Shown here piece by piece: positions 33,815 to 41,166 of a stretch of DNA of 64,000 nucleotides. The DNA lies in NCBI RefSeq assembly GCF_032818155.1, contig NZ_CP102590.1:62001-126000 (forward strand), in the 5' to 3' direction. Under the pieces are notes generated by a model. The model made no database searches. It saw nothing but the letters and a program-made list of their open reading frames with translations, and was not told the origin of the DNA. This DNA is from Niallia taxi (lineage in GTDB: Bacteria > Bacillota > Bacilli > Bacillales > Cytobacillaceae). Both the position numbers and the translations under genes were made by a program. Position 1 is the stretch's first letter. Each line of letters begins with the position of its first letter.

Positions 33815-34456
33815 ATGAAAATTGGAATAATTGGTGCTACTGGGAAAGCAGGAAGTTTAATAGTAAATGAAGCGATTGAGCGCGGACATGAGGTAACAGC
33901 AATCGTCAGAGATGCTGCAAAAGTTCAAAATGCACAAATTAATGTAGTGGAAAAAAATGTTTTTGATCTTACATCAGCAGATCTTGAAAAGGTGGATGTC
34001 ATTGTAAATGCATTTAATTCTGCACCTGGGCAAGAGGAGCAGCATATTGAAGCTGGTAAAGTCCTTATTGAAGCACTAAAAGGTGCAGCTAACACAAGAT
34101 TAGTTGTAGTTGGAGGAGCTGGAAGCCTATTCGTGGATGAAGCCAAAACAACACGAGTATTTGAAACACCTGATTTTCCGAAAGAATATTTCCCAACTGC
34201 TTCAAACATGGGTAAAAACCTAGAAGAACTGCAAAATACGAATGGAATTCAATGGACATATATTAGTCCTGGAGGCTTCTTTAATCCAGCAGGAAAACGT
34301 ACTGGAGCATACCAAAAAGGCGGAGACATATTAACGCTTAACTCAAAAGGAGATAGCTACATTAGCTATGCTGATTACGCAATCGCTGTCCTAGATGAAA
34401 TCGAAAACCCACAATCCATCAACAAACGTTTTTCTGTTGTTGGAGAAGCAGAATAA
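33815..34456 (+). CDS. ywnB: NAD(P)-binding oxidoreductase, YwnB-like
   Basis: A 213-residue atypical short-chain reductase of the NmrA/BLVRB type: IGIIGATGKAGSLIVNEAI (GxxGxxG), VDVIVNAFNSAPG and WTYISPGGFFNPAGKRTGAY motifs. B. subtilis YwnB, adjacent to ywnA, is the closest known relative in layout. ATG 33815 is preferred over ATG 33809, as AGGAGG (33801-33806) is eight bases from the former and two from the latter. Second in the YwnA-controlled operon; substrate unknown. Confidence 0.83.
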   Translation: MKIGIIGATGKAGSLIVNEAIERGHEVTAIVRDAAKVQNAQINVVEKNVFDLTSADLEKVDVIVNAFNSAPGQEEQHIEAGKVLIEALKGAANTRLVVVGGAGSLFVDEAKTTRVFETPDFPKEYFPTASNMGKNLEELQNTNGIQWTYISPGGFFNPAGKRTGAYQKGGDILTLNSKGDSYISYADYAIAVLDEIENPQSINKRFSVVGEAE

Positions 34457-34485
34457 GAAAGAGGAATTAACACTTGTATGACCAG

Positions 34486-34518
34486 AAAACCGACCTTTGT
34501 CAGAAAAGGTCGGTTTTT
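34486..34518 (+). terminator. Hairpin between ywnB-like and SirTM genes
   Basis: AAACCGACCTT (34487-34497) pairs with AAGGTCGGTTT (34506-34516) followed by TT; 30 bp after the ywnB-like stop. The sirtuin ribosome site starts four bases later, which leaves no room for another promoter, so the hairpin should attenuate rather than fully stop transcription. Confidence 0.75.
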
Positions 34519-34537
34519 AATGGAGGGAGGATATGAT

Positions 34538-35383
34538 ATGGACAGAGAATATCAAAGTCGAATTGCCTATACAAAGGACTTAATTAATAAGGCAAATTAT
34601 ATTGTCATTGGAGCTGGGGCTGGGCTGTCTGCGGCAGCTGGTATTCAGTATGGAGGGCATAGATTTACAGATAATTTCGCTCCTTTCATTGAAAAATATG
34701 GATTAACGGATATGTATTCCTCAGGCTTTTATCCCTTTCCAACAGAGGAAGAGAGATGGGCATATTGGGCAAAGCATATTAGCTTAAACCGTTATGAAGT
34801 TGGGCCGACTAAACTTTATGAAAAACTGTTTCAATTAGTGAAAAAAGCTAATTACTTTGTCATTACGACAAATGTTGATAGTCAGTTTGAGCTAGCAGGC
34901 TTTCCACTGGAAAATATCTTTGAGGTTCAAGGGAATTATGGTTATCTGCAATGCGTAAAAGGCTGTCATGATTCCTTATATGATAACAAGCTATTAGTGA
35001 ATGAAATGATCGCTAATATGGAGAATTGCAGGATTCCTTCAAACCTTGTCCCAAAATGTCCAGAGTGTGGAGGGGAAATGGATCCACATTTAAGAATTAA
35101 TCAATACTTTGTCCAAAATGAAGCGTGGAATAATTCCAATGACGCATATGAAGGTTTTATTAACGAGTCTAAAGGGAAAAACCTTCTTTTGCTGGAGTTT
35201 GGAGTTGGCTTTAATACACCAGGAATTATCCGCTATCCATTTGAACAAATGACCTATCAAAACGAGCATACTAAATTAATTCGCTTTAACATGGACCATC
35301 CGAATGGACCTAAGGAAAATAGGGAAAAGACGATTGCCTTTACGGAGGATATACTCCCGGTTTTATTAAAGCTTAATAAGTAA
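34538..35383 (+). CDS. SirTM-type sirtuin (protein ADP-ribosyltransferase)
   Basis: A 281-residue class M sirtuin. Rossmann motif GAGAGLSAAAGIQYGG (25-40) and ITTNVDSQFELAGF (109-122, with Asn112) bind NAD+. The catalytic His of deacylases is replaced by Gln131 (FEVQGNYG), a hallmark of SirTM enzymes, which mono-ADP-ribosylate proteins. Zinc ribbon Cys 139, 143, 174 and 177. ATG 34538 has GGAGGGAGG; earlier in-frame codons lie in the hairpin. Followed 15 bp later by its counteracting macrodomain. Known SirTM operons modify a lipoylated GcvH-like carrier, but no gcvH or lplA homologue is within the window. Confidence 0.88.
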   Translation: MDREYQSRIAYTKDLINKANYIVIGAGAGLSAAAGIQYGGHRFTDNFAPFIEKYGLTDMYSSGFYPFPTEEERWAYWAKHISLNRYEVGPTKLYEKLFQLVKKANYFVITTNVDSQFELAGFPLENIFEVQGNYGYLQCVKGCHDSLYDNKLLVNEMIANMENCRIPSNLVPKCPECGGEMDPHLRINQYFVQNEAWNNSNDAYEGFINESKGKNLLLLEFGVGFNTPGIIRYPFEQMTYQNEHTKLIRFNMDHPNGPKENREKTIAFTEDILPVLLKLNK

Positions 35384-35398
35384 AAGGAGGGGTATGGT

Positions 35399-36298
35399 AT
35401 GACTCAAATATCTTTACAGGATTATTCGGAGTTGATTTATCTGCAAGAGCCCTTCATTCCAAAAAGCTTGCTGCAAGCTAATAAGGAAGAACTGGTTGAA
35501 AGCATAATGAGCAAGCTATTACAGGAACCTGATGCACCTAAGGATATTATTATGCCAAAGGATTTTTCTGGTAAAAGAAATTTGGTGAGAGCTTTGTTAA
35601 ATATAAGGGAACCGAAGCAGACAGATCCTAATTTATTAGCAGAGATAGACTGTCTTTTACAATCAGACTTAATCGAAAAAAAAATTGTCGACGTGGAAAA
35701 ACTTGAAACTATTGCAAGCATCTTTCCTGAAAATCATTTTATACAGTCTGAAAAGCTTGTTTTATGGCAAGGGGATATTACACGAGTAAATGCAGATGCA
35801 ATTGTGAACGCTGCGAACAGTCAAATGCTAGGATGTTTTCAGCCAATGCATGCGTGTATTGATAATGCTATCCATTCAGCTGCCGGTCCCCAATTAAGAG
35901 ACGATTGTGAAAAGATAATGTCATTACAAGATGAACTTGAGGAAACAGGTACTGCCAAAATTACGAGGGCTTATAATCTACCCGCCCATTTTGTATTGCA
36001 TACAGTTGGACCTATCGTGCCACAAGGAACAAAATTAACAAGTAAGCAACGGGACGAATTAGCAGCTTGTTATACTTCTTGTCTTGATTTAGCTAGTCAA
36101 TTGGAGCATATAAACAGTATTGCATTTTGTGCAATATCAACAGGTGTGTTTGGTTTCCCAAAAACAGAAGCAGCATATATTGCTGTAAATACAGTTAATC
36201 AATGGTTAGCAGAGAAACCGAATTCTTTTGAAAAGATTATTTTTAATGTATTCAGCACAGAAGATTACGATGAGTATTCTAGGGTGTTTTCAAAATGA
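35399..36298 (+). CDS. Zinc-dependent macrodomain, protein-ADP-ribose hydrolase
   Basis: A 299-residue Zn-Macro protein: an N-terminal helical extension (~1-115) typical of the SirTM-linked class and a macrodomain (~118-295). WQGDITRVNADAIVNAANSQM binds ADP-ribose, and GCFQPMHACIDNAIHSAAG holds the zinc ligands Cys146, His151 and Cys153. FCAISTGVFGFPKTEAA is the phosphate loop. Such enzymes remove ADP-ribose placed by SirTM. ATG 35399 follows AAAGGAGGGGTATGGT. Forms a reversible ADP-ribosylation pair with the preceding sirtuin. Confidence 0.9.
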   Translation: MTQISLQDYSELIYLQEPFIPKSLLQANKEELVESIMSKLLQEPDAPKDIIMPKDFSGKRNLVRALLNIREPKQTDPNLLAEIDCLLQSDLIEKKIVDVEKLETIASIFPENHFIQSEKLVLWQGDITRVNADAIVNAANSQMLGCFQPMHACIDNAIHSAAGPQLRDDCEKIMSLQDELEETGTAKITRAYNLPAHFVLHTVGPIVPQGTKLTSKQRDELAACYTSCLDLASQLEHINSIAFCAISTGVFGFPKTEAAYIAVNTVNQWLAEKPNSFEKIIFNVFSTEDYDEYSRVFSK

Positions 36299-36306
36299 AT
36301 ATAAAA

Positions 36307-36348
36307 AAAATGGAGAACTCCTCTCTTAGTAGAAAGGTTCTCCATTTT
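36307..36348. terminator. Bidirectional terminator
   Basis: AAAATGGAGAAC (36307-36318) and GTTCTCCATTTT (36337-36348), perfect 12-bp arms, between the convergent macrodomain and YdcZ genes. Confidence 0.8.
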
Positions 36349-36351
36349 AAT

Positions 36352-36816
36352 TTATGCCTGGTTTCCTTCAGCAGACTTTTTATTGCCTTTATAAATGAAA
36401 TACAGCGAAATAATCATAAAAACCAGTGCTAATACGCGTTTCACATCTAATTCAATGACCAAACTATTGAACCAGCCAAAATGGTCAATAATGACACCAA
36501 TAACAAGCTGACCAGCAATACCAGCAATATTAGTTGCAATAACACCAATTTTAGGTACTGCGATAACAGTTAACAGCAAATACATTGTTCCAAGGAATGC
36601 AGCACTCAATTGCCATTTAGGAGCATCTAAAAGGGCAAGAATATTTCCTTTACCAAAAAATACAATGAAAACAGTAAGAAACATGGTGCCAGTTAAAAAG
36701 GTTAATAATGTTGTTTCAATTGTTCCTGCTTTGCGGCTAAATGTCCCATTTATAGAGGACTGTGCGCTTAATGTAATACCACCAATTAATGTGAATAAAA
36801 TCATAAATAGACCCAT
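36352..36816 (-). CDS. YdcZ-family (DMT) small transporter, second subunit
   Basis: A 154-residue protein with five hydrophobic helices, a single DMT/EamA-type half of the DUF606/YdcZ family (INGTFSRKAGTIETTLLTFLTGT; QLVIGVIIDHFGWFN near the C terminus). A minus-strand AAGGAGGACCGTTTT precedes ATG. It lies 13 bp after another YdcZ gene, so the two probably assemble as a heterodimer in the cytoplasmic membrane. Substrate unknown. Confidence 0.83.
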   Translation of the reverse strand: MGLFMILFTLIGGITLSAQSSINGTFSRKAGTIETTLLTFLTGTMFLTVFIVFFGKGNILALLDAPKWQLSAAFLGTMYLLLTVIAVPKIGVIATNIAGIAGQLVIGVIIDHFGWFNSLVIELDVKRVLALVFMIISLYFIYKGNKKSAEGNQA

Positions 36817-36829
36817 AAAACGGTCCTCC

Positions 36830-37258
36830 TTAGTTTATTAGTATAAGTGCGATAATCATGGAAAGTACGGCGAAAATCTTCTCTTTATTAATTTTTGTTT
36901 TTTTACTGCCAAGCCAGCCAAAATGCTCAATTATCATGCTCATAATAAGTTGGCCGATAATAACAGCAACCATTGATATACCAACACCAACAAATGGAAC
37001 ACTAACAACAATTGCAGTTAAGTATACAACACCAAGAAGTCCCCCAAGTAATGTCCATTTTGGTGCTTCCACTGCATATGAAAGCTTTCCTTTTCCGAAA
37101 AACAGCCATAATAGTCCCATTATGATGGAGCCCATAAAAAAGTTATAAAAACTTGTTTCTAATTGTCCAATTGTTTTGCCAAGCTCTGCATAGATTGCCC
37201 CTTCAAAGCTAAGAGCTGCACCAGCTAATAAAGCAAGTACATAAAAAATATAGTGCAT
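36830..37258 (-). CDS. YdcZ-family (DMT) small transporter, first subunit
   Basis: A 142-residue five-helix homologue of the downstream gene, sharing the IGQLxMSMIIEHFGWLGS motif near the C terminus. Paralogous pairs of half-size DMT transporters work as heteromers in several bacteria; that is the likely arrangement. ATG is preceded by AAAAGGAGTTATTATCT on the minus strand. Downstream of an ArsR-like regulator with a shared operator-like motif. Confidence 0.83.
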   Translation of the reverse strand: MHYIFYVLALLAGAALSFEGAIYAELGKTIGQLETSFYNFFMGSIIMGLLWLFFGKGKLSYAVEAPKWTLLGGLLGVVYLTAIVVSVPFVGVGISMVAVIIGQLIMSMIIEHFGWLGSKKTKINKEKIFAVLSMIIALILIN

Positions 37259-37286
37259 AGATAATAACTCCTTTTTTAAATAATTA

Positions 37287-37308
37287 TATATCTAGAAAAA
37301 CAGATATA
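37287..37308. promoter_or_regulatory. Inverted repeat before the ydcZ pair, candidate ArsR operator
   Basis: TATATCT (37287-37293) and AGATATA (37302-37308) flank eight bases. The ten-mer TATATCTAGA at 37287-37296 recurs exactly at 37668-37677 upstream of the ArsR gene. On the minus strand a TATAAT hexamer overlaps the repeat, so binding there would block the promoter. Confidence 0.6.
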
Positions 37309-37341
37309 AAACTCATAAAAAAAACAGAAATCAACAGAAAA

Positions 37342-37656
37342 CTAGATTTCCGTTTTAAAATATTTAGCTATCTGTTGAATAAACGCTTCATTACGGCGAT
37401 AGTAAGTCCATTGGCCATGACGAACCGATTCAAGCAGGCCAGCTTTTTGCATCATGTTCAAGTAGCTAGAAACGGTAGATTGAGAAACTTTGGCTTTTTC
37501 CTGAATATCCCCAACACAAACTCCACCTTTGTAGCTTACCTCCTTAGGAAGGTGAGCGCCTTGTTTAGGAAAATGCTTCTCTGGTTCCTTTAACCACTCC
37601 AATATCTTTAATCTTGTATCGTTTGAGAGCGCCTTGAATACATTTATAGGTTCCAT
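37342..37656 (-). CDS. ArsR-family regulator
   Basis: A 104-residue winged-helix repressor: VFKALSNDTRLKILEWL start, recognition helix KVSQSTVSSYLNMMQKAGLLE and wing VRHGQWTYYRRNE. No metal-binding CxC or His/Asp dimer site is obvious; one Cys (GGVCVG) is just before the recognition helices, so the signal may be a thiol-reactive compound or something else. Upstream on the minus strand TTGACA and TACAAT frame the TATATCTAGA motif, consistent with autorepression. Controls the adjacent ydcZ pair. Confidence 0.85.
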   Translation of the reverse strand: MEPINVFKALSNDTRLKILEWLKEPEKHFPKQGAHLPKEVSYKGGVCVGDIQEKAKVSQSTVSSYLNMMQKAGLLESVRHGQWTYYRRNEAFIQQIAKYFKTEI

Positions 37657-37667
37657 GAGAACAATTG

Positions 37668-37677
37668 TATATCTAGA
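37668..37677. promoter_or_regulatory. Second TATATCTAGA site at the ArsR promoter
   Basis: Exact ten-base match to the motif at 37287. It lies between TTGACA (minus strand, about 37687-37692) and TACAAT of the ArsR gene promoter. Confidence 0.5.
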
Positions 37678-37800
37678 ATTCTCGATTTGTCAAGCATAGA
37701 AGGTGGACTTTAGAAAATGTAGATTGTCTTAAAAGGGAAGGTTGTAGCAGGGATTTTACTGAATTTAACAGAATTAATTAAAGTTAAATGAGGTGGTGGT

Positions 37801-37929
37801 ATGCTTTTGGAAAAGGCAATTTACGAAAATGAAATGATTAATACAAAAATTAACCATATTCAGCTTGCTGGATGGTGTTCGGACGTAAAATCAATTGTAA
37901 CATCATTATCGGAAAAACCGTTGAAGTAA
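37801..37929 (+). other. Short frame with strong ribosome site, likely 5' end of a frameshifted gene
   Basis: ATG 37801 follows AGGTGGTGGT and encodes 42 residues (MLLEKAIYENEMINTKINHI, then QLAGWCSDV), ending at 37929. It overlaps the next frame from 37872. The good ribosome site here and the poor one at 37872 suggest one gene split by a frameshift between about 37870 and 37925. Confidence 0.45.
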
Positions 37930-38177
37930 AAAAATATTGGGAAAGCTTTGATATAAGCTTTTCTTTTCAGTGGTTTATTTTCGATACCGAGGAACAAATG
38001 AATGCAGCTATAGAAGAGATGATAAGTGAGCCAACGCCGTATATCACCTGGATGATTTATGACGTGGAAGACTGCATTCCTAATACATTTCCTGACGAAA
38101 AAAGGGGCAAAAATCGCGGAAACACGAGAGATGAAATGTTTCTTTTTAAAACATTACACGACGAAGGTGAAGATTAA
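37872..38177 (+). CDS. Unknown protein, 101 aa, probably 3' part of a frameshifted gene
   Basis: Encodes an acidic soluble protein with SFQWFIFDTEEQMNAAIEEM and ITWMIYDVEDCIPN segments; no family recognised. ATG 37872 has no ribosome site. The frame 37801-37929 in another phase supplies a plausible N terminus. Followed by another unknown gene at 38240; both resemble the small acidic proteins common in polymorphic-toxin immunity islands, but no toxin gene is present, so this is only a remark. Confidence 0.5.
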   Translation: MVFGRKINCNIIIGKTVEVKKYWESFDISFSFQWFIFDTEEQMNAAIEEMISEPTPYITWMIYDVEDCIPNTFPDEKRGKNRGNTRDEMFLFKTLHDEGED

Positions 38178-38239
38178 TTTGAGCTTTTAATGCTTAAGAG
38201 TTGACAACATTTTACAGAAAAGAAGCGAGGTTGTTTACG

Positions 38240-38866
38240 TTGATTACAAAAATGAAGGAAGCCATTGAGAATGAGATATATGAAAGTGATATTTATGTAA
38301 TGCTAACTAGTTATAAGTTGGCTGGGAATACTATTACTTTAACATTCTCTATCTTTATCGAATTAGCACAAGATGAAGAAGCAATCATTCAGAAATGGCA
38401 GGTTACTTGCGATGGTGTGCAAGAGTATAACTTGAGATATTTAGAATTCGATTCCATTGATCTTTTAGATAATCATTGCTTGTTATGGGATTATAACAAG
38501 CAGACTGCAAATCTTTTTTTTCAAGGCGAAACAACTAATATAAAAGGGGTAATAGCCGATTTGTTTTTAAGGCATCAGCATCTAACTGAAGGATTAATAC
38601 CATTCGTTCAGTATATTAATACATATAAAGAAGGTCATGCTTTTGGTGATTTAGAATGGCTGTTAAGTGCAAAGCAAGGCCTGTTTGCCGACGGACCGGC
38701 TGAATTAATGCAGGTGTATGAAGAAGTATTAAACATATATGGATTAAAAACTTCTTTATTACCTAGTGATGTGAATCCACCTTGCAGCGAGTGTAAAATA
38801 TTTCTGTTTGGAGGGTCTTATATTATTGCGAGAGATTTTAATGAAGTGAAGCTTGATTATATATAA
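38240..38866 (+). CDS. Unknown acidic protein, 208 aa
   Basis: TTG 38240 has GCGAGG nine bases upstream; the open frame reaches back to 38201 without a site. The protein is acidic and mixed alpha/beta with no membrane segment. Two late cysteines form NPPCSECKIFLFGG. No catalytic motif or known domain is recognised. It follows the unknown gene at 37872 by 62 bp and may be co-transcribed. Confidence 0.65.
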   Translation: MITKMKEAIENEIYESDIYVMLTSYKLAGNTITLTFSIFIELAQDEEAIIQKWQVTCDGVQEYNLRYLEFDSIDLLDNHCLLWDYNKQTANLFFQGETTNIKGVIADLFLRHQHLTEGLIPFVQYINTYKEGHAFGDLEWLLSAKQGLFADGPAELMQVYEEVLNIYGLKTSLLPSDVNPPCSECKIFLFGGSYIIARDFNEVKLDYI

Positions 38867-38910
38867 AGAACTCAAGGCAGCAACCTTGAGCACTTATTCA
38901 TAATAACGAA

Positions 38911-39807
38911 TTATTTCAAACCAAAAGTTTTACATGATAATTGAATAAATGATTGCAGGGCAGGCGACATAAATTTATCTTTATGCCAAACCATTTGTGT
39001 ATGAACAGGTGCGGTTATTTCCTTGCAAACTAATTCTTTTAATACTCCTTTTTCGATGTCCGCTTTAACTACCATTTCCGGCAGGACGGCAATACCTAAA
39101 TCTAACATTATGCATTGCTTTATTGCTTCCACACTAACAAACTCAAATTTATTTGGTGCACAAATCCCCGATTGACGAAATAAATCCTCGAGTATTACCC
39201 GATAGGAGCATCCTGCTTCCGTTAATAAAAGCGTCTCATCTTCAAAATCCTTTAATTGAATTAACCCTTTATCTGCTAAATGGTGCTCGGGAGACGCCAC
39301 AATTTTAAGCTTTTCCTCGATAAGTCCCTGTGCTTTTAAGTAGGAGTCTTGATGCTGTATCGGGTCCATTGTATATGCGATATCCAGTGATCCATCAAGC
39401 AGCTGTGCTCTTGTCTGTTCTTGAGAGTAAATTGGTTTAAAGATAACTTTAACCTTTGGGAATTGCTCCTTAAACTCTTTCAGAATGGAAGGCAGCCTGT
39501 AGGTACATTGGCTTTCAGATGCTCCAATTGTAAGTGTACCCGCCGGTTCATCCACCCCGCTTACAGCATTTTTAGCTTCCTTTGTCAGTTGGATCATTTT
39601 ATCTGCATAGATTTTAAATTCTTTTCCTTGTTCTGTTAAAACTAACCGCTTGCCTAAGCGCTCAAACAGAGGAGTTTCAAGCTCATTTTCTAGTGCTTTT
39701 ATTTGCGCAGTAACACTAGATTGAGCAAAATTTAAGATCTTCGCTGTATAAGTAAAATTTAAATGTTCAGCAGCGGTTTTAAATGTAATTAGCTGTTTGA
39801 TTTCTAT
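38911..39807 (-). CDS. LysR-type regulator with apparent ATA start codon
   Basis: A complete 298-residue LTTR when read from ATA at 39805-39807: residues 2-60 give EIKQLITFKTAAEHLNFTYT then AQSSVTAQIKALENELETPL, a textbook LysR HTH, and the effector domain follows to 38911. A strong GGAGGTGA (minus strand, 39814-39821) lies at proper distance, and an in-frame TGA just upstream leaves only GAT and AAA before ATA. ATA occupies exactly the position of the usual Met. Either the gene uses this rare start or it has lost its start codon; an internal ATG at 39597 would omit the HTH. Confidence 0.8.
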   Translation of the reverse strand: MEIKQLITFKTAAEHLNFTYTAKILNFAQSSVTAQIKALENELETPLFERLGKRLVLTEQGKEFKIYADKMIQLTKEAKNAVSGVDEPAGTLTIGASESQCTYRLPSILKEFKEQFPKVKVIFKPIYSQEQTRAQLLDGSLDIAYTMDPIQHQDSYLKAQGLIEEKLKIVASPEHHLADKGLIQLKDFEDETLLLTEAGCSYRVILEDLFRQSGICAPNKFEFVSVEAIKQCIMLDLGIAVLPEMVVKADIEKGVLKELVCKEITAPVHTQMVWHKDKFMSPALQSFIQLSCKTFGLK

Positions 39808-39948
39808 TTTATCTCACCTCCATTAATCGTTTAAATCGATTGATTACATCGGAATGTTCATCTGTAATGATTGATGTCTATATTATAGAATAGGAAAAAA
39901 TAAACAACAACAATAAAATTTTAAATAATGATGTGAGGAGACGAGGAA

Positions 39949-40053
39949 ATGAATAACAGCAAATCAAACACTCCAGGACAGAAAGAGGTAAGTGACAAAG
40001 ATTTTAAGTACTATTGGGATGAAATTATTCGAGCATTAATCACTATGAAATAA
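39949..40053 (+). CDS. 34-residue small protein
   Basis: ATG 39949 has GAGGAGACGAGGAA upstream. The product is a hydrophilic peptide rich in Lys/Asp (KEVSDKDFKYYWDEIIRALI). It lies alone in the 415-bp gap between the LysR and DUF3916 genes. It may be real or an N-terminal remnant; the ribosome site is the only positive evidence. Confidence 0.35.
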   Translation: MNNSKSNTPGQKEVSDKDFKYYWDEIIRALITMK

Positions 40054-40222
40054 CTTTTATTACAAGAGAAATAACCGTTTAAAATGTCAAATTTTGTTGT
40101 GCTTTAATGCAAAACCTTATGATTCATTGTATCCTTTTAATAAAAGAAATAGAGTTCGCTAAAAAGTATAGTTTAATAATTGTTCAATGAACAAAGCATG
40201 AACGAAATGAGGATAAATTTAC

Positions 40223-40768
40223 ATGCATAGATGGAAATTTGATAGTGGTACAAAGAAAAAACTGCGCGGCTTAGGCAGACGCCTCCGTAATTTTACTGAA
40301 AATCTTAATGACGATACGGAAACAATTCCAAATCCTGAAAAAGATCCTTATAGGAACTACTGGCATTCGCATTTATCTCTTAGCAAAACATATATCGACT
40401 CTGCAAACACGCCTAATTCAGTGCGCAGGTTCTGTATGCAAGCAACGATAGACCGAGTTCAGTATTTGATTAGTTTGAAGACAGAAAAGGAAAAGGATTA
40501 TCGGATCTTAACCTCCATTTGTTTGCCTGACTATTTTGATTCAACAATGATTGTGTTTTTTGACGACGACACCTTTAATAGATTTTTTATTAGAGAGTCT
40601 GAATATCTCCGCTGGATTCCCTTGCCATCAGATCGAGATATCGCTAAAGAATGGCATTTAAGTGTACCGGAAGGGTTGGAGTTAAGAGGATATAAACAAA
40701 TAATAAAAGATGTGGAAGAAGATGACTTACGAGTGGGGGAAATATGGTTTGTTGGTGAAATAGGCTAA
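40223..40768 (+). CDS. DUF3916 family protein
   Basis: A 181-residue soluble protein with the DUF3916 landmarks: RGLGRRLRNFT near the N terminus, NYWHSHLSLSKTYIDS (~45-60), RRFCMQATIDRVQYLI and FFDDDTFNRFF, then a C-terminal WEI/GEIWFVGE segment. Found singly or near toxin-immunity-like small genes in Bacillus. Function unknown. Starts at ATG 40223; ribosome site GAGGATAAA is moderate. Confidence 0.8.
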   Translation: MHRWKFDSGTKKKLRGLGRRLRNFTENLNDDTETIPNPEKDPYRNYWHSHLSLSKTYIDSANTPNSVRRFCMQATIDRVQYLISLKTEKEKDYRILTSICLPDYFDSTMIVFFDDDTFNRFFIRESEYLRWIPLPSDRDIAKEWHLSVPEGLELRGYKQIIKDVEEDDLRVGEIWFVGEIG

Positions 40769-40820
40769 AGGCGAGTAAGCAATCAGCTGACCATAAGATA
40801 ATGGAAATACTAACAGAAAA

Positions 40821-41155
40821 GAGGCTGGGACATAATAGTATGTAAGTCTATTTGAAAATGAACTATTTAATAATTAATGATTAATAGTTTGGTTTCTTTG
40901 TTAAAAACAATAATTCCAAATCTTAGTGGAATGGAGCGGAGGCCACTCGACTCCTGCGGGATATAGAGGAAAAGATGAGACCCCGCAGGTGAGTTCGAGG
41001 AGGCTCCATACCTTCCCGCGGAAAGCGAGTGGCCGCAGCACAATGAAACGAACCAATTTTTAAAGCTGTACTTTATTTTATAATTTCATGCTCCATTGTT
41101 TCAAAGTTAGATAAAAATTATTTGTGTTAGATAGGTTAATTTTTTCGTCCCACCC
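40821..41155 (+). repeat. Complete copy of the dispersed MITE-like repeat
   Basis: About 335 bp without a coding frame. Ends are GAGGCTGGGACATAA and TTTTTTCGTCCCACCC, an imperfect terminal inverted repeat (GGCTGGGACA vs GGGTGGGACG). Left module: GAACTATT...AATAGTTT hairpin. Centre: AGTGGAATGGAGCGG then a GC-rich nested hairpin with outer arms GGCCACTCG (40941-40949) / CGAGTGGCC (41026-41034) and inner arms CCTGCGGG (40953-40960) / CCCGCAGG (40982-40989). Then GCAGCACAATGAAACGAAC and a right AT-rich part. The same blocks recur at 18302, 47340 and 54720. It abuts the stop of the DUF4317 gene. Confidence 0.85.
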
Positions 41156-41166
41156 ACTTTTTCTAC

